The notes under the pieces were generated by a model. It searched no databases, was not told where the DNA came from, and was given only the letters and a program-made list of their open reading frames with translations. The position numbers and the translations under genes are program-made. Shown piece by piece: positions 23,186 through 27,717 of a stretch of DNA of 27,717 nt. Within the stretch, counting starts at the first letter, position 1; each line of letters starts with the position of its first letter. Origin of the DNA: Asaia bogorensis (GTDB lineage: Bacteria; Pseudomonadota; Alphaproteobacteria; Acetobacterales; Acetobacteraceae); contig CAMCZJ010000007.1 in assembly GCA_945886995.1 (NCBI GenBank), positions 1 to 27,717 on the forward strand, read 5' to 3'.

Positions 23186-25060
23186 ATGAAGCCGCGCGCA
23201 AACCAACAACAAGCCCAGTTTGCCGAAGCGGTTACCTTGCTTCAGCGCGGTGATGTTGCGGCGGCAGAGGCCATATGCCTTGCCATGCTTCGGCGCGAAC
23301 CACGGCATTTTGGTGCACTACACCTTGCCGGTTTGGTCGCGCTGCAAGCAGGGCGCCATGAAGAAAGCATTACCCGCCTGCAGCGCGCCATCGCCATCAA
23401 CAGCAAGGACGCGGCCGCGCAAAGCAATCTGGGCCTCGCGCTGATGCAAGCAGGGCGTCTTCAGGATGCGCTGAAAAGCTTTGAAGGCGCACTGACGCTG
23501 GACCCACAATCCGCCACGAACGAACTTCACCGCGCCCGAGTGCTGGTGCAACTGAAGCGCAAGGATGAAGCCATCACGGCCATTCGCCGCAGTATTGAAT
23601 TGCAACCCGATGATGTGACCGTACATCAGAATCTCGGCTGGATGTTGATCTCTGTTGGTCGGCATGAGGAAGCGCTCAGCGCCTATGAAAAGGCGCTGGA
23701 GCTGCAACCGGATTCGCCCAACAGTTACGCCGATGTTGCCGGAACGCTCTGCCAACTTAGGCGATATGAGAAGGTTTTTCCCTACGTCGAGAAAGCCTTG
23801 CAGCTTCAGCCCAGGCATGAGTCTGCCCTGATCAGTCATACGGCTGCGCTGATTGCTTTCGGTAAACTGACCGAAGCAATGGCGAACGTGGAGGAATTGC
23901 TTGCGGCCAATCCGCAATCATTCCAAGGCCATCTCTGGCGCAGTAAGATCCTGGTCTTCATGGGTCAACCGGAACGCGCCCTTCAACTATCGGCAGCTTC
24001 TCGCGGCATCGCGCTTGATAACCCGACCAACCATGTCAATCACGGTTGGATTCTGGGGTCTCTCAATCGCCTGCGGGAGGCTATCGTCTGTTACGATAAG
24101 GCGATCAAGTTGAAGCCTGACGATACCGATGCTCGCTACAATCGTGCCTTTGCAATGCTAACGCTTGGGCATCTTGAAGAAGGCTGGCTTGAATACGAAC
24201 ATCGCAATCTACGAGAACCTACACTGGCAGTACAAAAATACTCAAAGCCGCTTTGGTGGGGCAAGGAACCGATCAAGGATCGGCGGCTATTCCTTTACTA
24301 TGAGCAGGGGCTTGGTGATTCTATCCAATTCTCGCGCTATGCGCTGCTGGCGGCCGAGCAAGGTGCCAAGGTGGTTCTAGCTGTTCACGATCCGCTGCGC
24401 CGTCTGTTCAAGGATTTCGATCCGCGCATTAAGGTGATCGGCCAGAAAGAAGACCCCACCGAATTCGATTTGCATTGCCCCTTACTCAGCCTGCCACTCG
24501 CCTTCGGTACCAAGCTTGAAACCATTCCCGCCTGGCCAGAGGGCTATCTGAAGGCGCCGGCTGAGGAAGTTGCAGCCTGGGCGCAACGCCTGCCCGCCGG
24601 GCGCCGGCGCATCGGTCTCGCCTGGAGTGGCAGCACCCTGCACCATAATGACGCGCTGCGTTCCATTCCCCTGGCGAAGCTTACGCCGCTGTTTCATTCA
24701 GGTGATGTCTGGGTTTCGCTGCAAAAAGGTCCGCGCGACAGTGACCGCCCAGCGCTTGAGGCTTCCGGCATTTTCGACCCAACCGCCGAGCTTGGCGATT
24801 TTGCCGATACAGCCGCACTGATTTCTGCGCTTGATCTGGTGATTACGGTGGATACATCAGTGGCGCATCTGGCCGGCGCACTCGGCAAGCCTGTTTGGGT
24901 GATGCTGCCTTTTTCACCCGATTTCCGCTGGCTGTTGAGGCGGGAGGATTCACCCTGGTACCCCAGCATGCGTTTGTTTCGGCAGCGGCGTCCAGGCGAC
25001 TGGGAAGACGTTGTTGCCCGGTTGAATGCGGTGCTTGCTGCAGATCTGCTGACGCAGTGA
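23186..25060 (+). CDS. TPR-glycosyltransferase, array copy 3
   Basis: This 624-residue paralogue is closest to copy 4. The frame is open from 22973, but the 71 extra residues have no family resemblance. The start MKPRANQQQAQFAEAVTLL at 23186 aligns with MKTQASQDQTAFTEAVALF of copy 4. The GT domain has YYEQGLGDSIQFSRY, LAWSGST and an intact VDTSVAHLAGALGKP, then SPDFRWLLRRED. Long stretches, notably about 23900-24140 and 24460-24600, are nearly identical at the DNA level to copy 4. This implies recent duplication or gene conversion. Ribosome-binding signal is weak. Confidence 0.87.
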   Translation: MKPRANQQQAQFAEAVTLLQRGDVAAAEAICLAMLRREPRHFGALHLAGLVALQAGRHEESITRLQRAIAINSKDAAAQSNLGLALMQAGRLQDALKSFEGALTLDPQSATNELHRARVLVQLKRKDEAITAIRRSIELQPDDVTVHQNLGWMLISVGRHEEALSAYEKALELQPDSPNSYADVAGTLCQLRRYEKVFPYVEKALQLQPRHESALISHTAALIAFGKLTEAMANVEELLAANPQSFQGHLWRSKILVFMGQPERALQLSAASRGIALDNPTNHVNHGWILGSLNRLREAIVCYDKAIKLKPDDTDARYNRAFAMLTLGHLEEGWLEYEHRNLREPTLAVQKYSKPLWWGKEPIKDRRLFLYYEQGLGDSIQFSRYALLAAEQGAKVVLAVHDPLRRLFKDFDPRIKVIGQKEDPTEFDLHCPLLSLPLAFGTKLETIPAWPEGYLKAPAEEVAAWAQRLPAGRRRIGLAWSGSTLHHNDALRSIPLAKLTPLFHSGDVWVSLQKGPRDSDRPALEASGIFDPTAELGDFADTAALISALDLVITVDTSVAHLAGALGKPVWVMLPFSPDFRWLLRREDSPWYPSMRLFRQRRPGDWEDVVARLNAVLAADLLTQ

Positions 25061-25133
25061 CCGCAGCCGTATACGCGTTGTTGTCCATGAAGAATCATAT
25101 GGGCCAACCAATTGCGAATGGAGGCACTGCCGC

Positions 25134-26999
25134 ATGAAGACGCAGGCAAGTCAGGACCAAACCGCCTTTACCGAAGCGGTTGCCCTGTTCAGGCAAGGCG
25201 AAGCTACCGCGGCCGAGGCGTTATGCCTCAGTATCCCCGAAAGCGATCCCCTGTATTTTGATGCCCAGCATCTTGCCGGCTTAGCCGCGTTGCATGCGGG
25301 GCGCCATGAAGAAAGTGTTGCCTGCCTGCAACGTGCCGTTGCCATCAACGGCAAGGACGCGGCCGCACAAGGCGATCTTGGCCTCGCCCTCATGCGGGCG
25401 GGGCGCTTGCAAGATGCGCTGCAGGTCCTGGAAGGCGCCCTGGCGCTAGACCCAGAATCCAGCAGCAGTGAATTTTGCCGCGGCCAAGTATTGGTGAAAC
25501 TGAAGCGCTTGGATGAAGCCGTCATGGCCTTTCGCCGCACACTTGAATTGCAGCCCGACGACCCAGCAACCTATAGTCATCTGGGCGTGACCTTAGAAGT
25601 TATAGGCCGGCTTGAAGAAGCGCTCTGCGCCCATGAAAAGGCTTTGGAGCTTGCACCCGATCAGGCGGTCCATTACGGCAATATTGCCGGCATACTCTGC
25701 AACCTCAAGCGACACTCGGAGATCTCTCCCTTCGTTGAGAAAGCGTTGCAGCTTCAGCCCGGTCATGAGGTTGCCCTGCTTTGCCGTATTGATGCGCTGC
25801 TCACTGCCCGAAAACTGGACGAAGCATTGGCCAGCGCGGAGGAATTGCTGGCGGCCAATCCGCAATCACTCCAAGGTCATACTTGGCGCAGCAAAATCCT
25901 GGTCTTCATTGGTCAACCGGAACGCGCCCTTCAGCTATCGGCAGCTTCACGCGGCATCGCGCTTGATGACCCCATCACCCATGTCAATCATGGTTGGATT
26001 CTGGCATCTCTCAATCGCCTGCGGGAGGCTATCGTCTTTTACGATAAGGCGATCAAATTGAAGCCTGACCATTCCCATGCTCACTACAATCGTGCCCTTG
26101 CACTGCTAACGCTTGGGCATTTTGAAGAAGGGTGGTGCGGGCACGAATATCGTAACCTAAGTCAAAAAACCCCATCAGCACGAAGATACCCAAAGCCGCT
26201 TTGGTTAGGCAATGAGCCGATCAAAGATCAGCGGCTGTTCCTTTACTATGAGCAGGGGCTTGGTGATACGATCCAGTTCTCGCGCTATGCCATGCTTGCC
26301 GCCGATCAAGGCGCCAAGGTCATTATGTCTGTTCATGATCCTCTGCGCCGCCTATTCGCCAGTTTCGACCGGCGCATTTGGGTGATCGGCATGGATGAGG
26401 CACCGACCGAATTCGATTTGCACTGCCCCTTACTCAGCCTGCCACTCGCCTTCAATACCAAGCTTGAAACCATTCCCGCCTGGCCAGAGGGCTATCTGAA
26501 GGCGCCGGCTGAGGAGGCTCAAGCCTGGGCGCAACGCCTGCCCGCTGGGCGCCGGCGCATCGGCCTGGTCTGGAGCGGCAGCACCCTGCAAGATAATGAT
26601 CCGGTGCGTTCCATTCCCCTGGCGAAGCTTACGCCGCTATTGCAGTCAGGTGATGTCTGGGTTTCGCTGCAAAAGGATCCGCGCGGCAGTGACCGCCCAG
26701 CGCTTGAGGCTTCCGGCATTTTCGACCCAACCGCCAAACTTGGCGATTTTGCCGATACAGCGGCACTTATTTCGGCGCTTGATCTGGTGGTGACGGTGTG
26801 TACATCAGTGGCGCATCTGGCCGGCGCGCTGGGCAAGCCTGTTTGGGTGATGCTGCCCTTTTTCGCCAATTTCGGCTGGCTGTTGAGGCGGGAGGATTCA
26901 CCCTGGTACCCCAGCATGCGCCTTTTCCGTCAGCAAAAACCAGGTGATTGGGATAACGTGATCGCAAGGATCAACCAGGCGCTTAAGGTCTTGAAATAA
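25134..26999 (+). CDS. TPR-glycosyltransferase, array copy 4, altered sugar-binding site
   Basis: This 621-residue protein is full length and in frame, with GGAGG about nine bases before its ATG. The TPR part and GT landmarks (YYEQGLGDTIQFSRY, LVWSGST) are kept. Yet the invariant VDTSVAH motif reads VCTSVAH (Asp556 to Cys, codon 26799-26801), and the following SPDFRW reads FANFGW (Asp579 to Asn, Arg581 to Gly). In GT9 enzymes this Asp helps bind the donor sugar, so ordinary transferase activity is doubtful. The gene could be a binding-only paralogue, a modified enzyme or an early pseudogene. It ends seven bases from the convergent hypothetical gene. Confidence 0.87.
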   Translation: MKTQASQDQTAFTEAVALFRQGEATAAEALCLSIPESDPLYFDAQHLAGLAALHAGRHEESVACLQRAVAINGKDAAAQGDLGLALMRAGRLQDALQVLEGALALDPESSSSEFCRGQVLVKLKRLDEAVMAFRRTLELQPDDPATYSHLGVTLEVIGRLEEALCAHEKALELAPDQAVHYGNIAGILCNLKRHSEISPFVEKALQLQPGHEVALLCRIDALLTARKLDEALASAEELLAANPQSLQGHTWRSKILVFIGQPERALQLSAASRGIALDDPITHVNHGWILASLNRLREAIVFYDKAIKLKPDHSHAHYNRALALLTLGHFEEGWCGHEYRNLSQKTPSARRYPKPLWLGNEPIKDQRLFLYYEQGLGDTIQFSRYAMLAADQGAKVIMSVHDPLRRLFASFDRRIWVIGMDEAPTEFDLHCPLLSLPLAFNTKLETIPAWPEGYLKAPAEEAQAWAQRLPAGRRRIGLVWSGSTLQDNDPVRSIPLAKLTPLLQSGDVWVSLQKDPRGSDRPALEASGIFDPTAKLGDFADTAALISALDLVVTVCTSVAHLAGALGKPVWVMLPFFANFGWLLRREDSPWYPSMRLFRQQKPGDWDNVIARINQALKVLK

Positions 27000-27006
27000 G
27001 CGCCCG

Positions 27007-27393
27007 CTATTGCCCGCGCCACTGGACGATCTTTTCCGCCACAAACAGGGTGGCGACCACGCTGCCCACAAAAATCAGCAAATGATTGCGAATGGCATCA
27101 CGGCGCGGCACCATATCGGCCGGTTGCGGTGGCGTTGTTTCAGTCGGTGCCCATTGAACTGCTTCAGCCGCCACTTCCGCTGGTGTCAGCGCCGGGCCCA
27201 GATAGTGAAAGCGCCGCGCTGCCTCACTTGGCGCCAGCGCGCTGCCATCCCAGGAAAGCCATTGCCGTGCGGCGGCGTTCCAGCCCATGGGAACGGGCGC
27301 CTGCCCGCCATCATCCAGACGTGCCAACCAATGCCAGGGGCGGACGGTATCGGCGGGTTCCCCCGGTCGGGCGGCATTAGGCCAAGCGGTCAT
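27007..27393 (-). CDS. hypothetical protein with C-terminal membrane anchor
   Basis: I do not recognise this 128-residue protein. Its first 75 residues are rich in Trp, Pro and Ala (PWHWLARLDDGG, WNAAARQWLSWDG) with no signal peptide. A linker rich in Pro and Thr follows, and a single hydrophobic span (about 104-122, LLIFVGSVVATLFVAEKIV) ends six residues from the C-terminus. That layout suggests a tail-anchored protein with a cytoplasmic head. The WNAAARQWLSWDG motif recalls short display or coat-associated domains, but no family can be named. GGGGAAA lies upstream of the ATG. It converges with array copy 4. Confidence 0.6.
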   Translation of the reverse strand: MTAWPNAARPGEPADTVRPWHWLARLDDGGQAPVPMGWNAAARQWLSWDGSALAPSEAARRFHYLGPALTPAEVAAEAVQWAPTETTPPQPADMVPRRDAIRNHLLIFVGSVVATLFVAEKIVQWRGQ

Positions 27394-27616
27394 GGTGTTT
27401 CCCCTTGCTATTTGGTGAAATCATCCCCGATCGCAGGGCTGGATGCAATCATCTTGCAGCGGTGCCTTTCACTGGCAGATGGCCGCTGCGCGGCGCCACG
27501 CGTTCCGGTCATGCGTTCCATGCCGGCGCTGACACAAACGCGCTTTCCGGAACGGCCAGATCATTCCCAAGGCGCTTGGCACGCAGACGGGTTTCGGCTT
27601 GGGCCGTATTTCTTGC

Positions 27617-27663
27617 AGCGGCTGATTCACCGCGCCGGCCTGCGGCCTCTGCGGATCAGACGC
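27617..27663. repeat. palindromic repeat unit 1 (47 bp)
   Basis: This unit is identical to 27671-27717 except for one G/A change, with a seven-base spacer (period 54). Inside it CTGAT-tca-CCGC can pair with GCGGATCAG around a GGCC-TGC-GGCC core, so each unit can fold into one long imperfect hairpin. This resembles a REP-type element. Confidence 0.85.
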
Positions 27664-27670
27664 TTATCTG

Positions 27671-27717
27671 AGCGGCTGATTCACCGCACCGGCCTGCGGC
27701 CTCTGCGGATCAGACGC
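27671..27717. repeat. palindromic repeat unit 2 (47 bp), at the window edge
   Basis: The second unit of the tandem pair. The window ends exactly with it, so the array may continue. Confidence 0.85.

Larger units (their letters stand above)
27394..27717. other. right-edge stretch without a supported gene
   Basis: The stretch holds the upstream region of the hypothetical gene and the tandem repeat pair. A minus-strand frame of 48 codons (27512-27655, stop at 27509-27511) has protein-like composition (AETRLRAKRLGNDLAVPES) but no start codon and a TGA before it in each repeat unit. It may be the decayed tail of a gene lying beyond the window. Confidence 0.3.

Noticed and set aside
27617..27717. 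CRISPR array
   Set aside because: Only two units with a seven-base spacer, which is far too short for spacers, and no cas genes are present.

Overview
The window looks like chromosomal DNA from a GC-rich alphaproteobacterium, most likely of the Acetobacteraceae (a Roseomonas-like lineage). This is inferred from the DUF2842 and DUF1194 proteins, the orphan Bug/TctC receptors, the dense ATGA/GTGA gene overlaps and the GC-rich codon use. The placement rests on family recognition, not on a marker gene.

Left part (1-6658). The left edge holds the last codons of an IS110-family transposase. It abuts the 3' end of a cytochrome c' gene that is broken by an in-frame amber codon directly after its signal peptide. 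A tRNA-Pro(CGG), a DUF2842 membrane protein and apt (adenine salvage) follow. A LOV-type blue-light hybrid histidine kinase starts inside apt. On the minus strand lie tadA, a DUF4214 protein with an Arg/Trp tail, a WbpE-like sugar aminotransferase and a DUF1194 secreted protein.

Inserted segment (about 6769-10311). An alpha/beta hydrolase, a LytS-type sensor kinase and a LytTR response regulator form a tightly overlapped operon with different codon habits (more GAC/GAG, CTC). The segment is bracketed by a 34-bp direct repeat. The right copy is the 5' end of a peptidase C26 gene; the left copy is a dead 9-codon stub of the same start. This is the signature of an integration that split a tadA/peptidase divergent pair.

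Core block (10320-15308). Peptidase C26, an RluB/RsuA-type pseudouridine synthase and rsmD overlap by a few bases. Then come two Bug/TctC solute receptors flanking a dienelactone-hydrolase-like enzyme.

Surface-glycan block (15388-26999). A lower-GC fusion of a glycosyltransferase and a methyltransferase-like domain lies next to tRNA-Ala(CGC). Then yggT, a DUF167 gene, folD and a tandem array of four homologous genes of about 620 codons follow. Each array gene joins an N-terminal TPR solenoid to a C-terminal GT9/GT41-like glycosyltransferase domain. The fourth copy has lost the invariant Asp of the sugar-nucleotide site (Asp to Cys) and two nearby conserved residues. With the aminotransferase and DUF4214 genes upstream, these suggest surface or protein glycosylation.

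Right edge (27007-27717). There is a small C-terminally anchored hypothetical protein, and a tandem 47-bp palindromic repeat (period 54 bp) runs to the window end.
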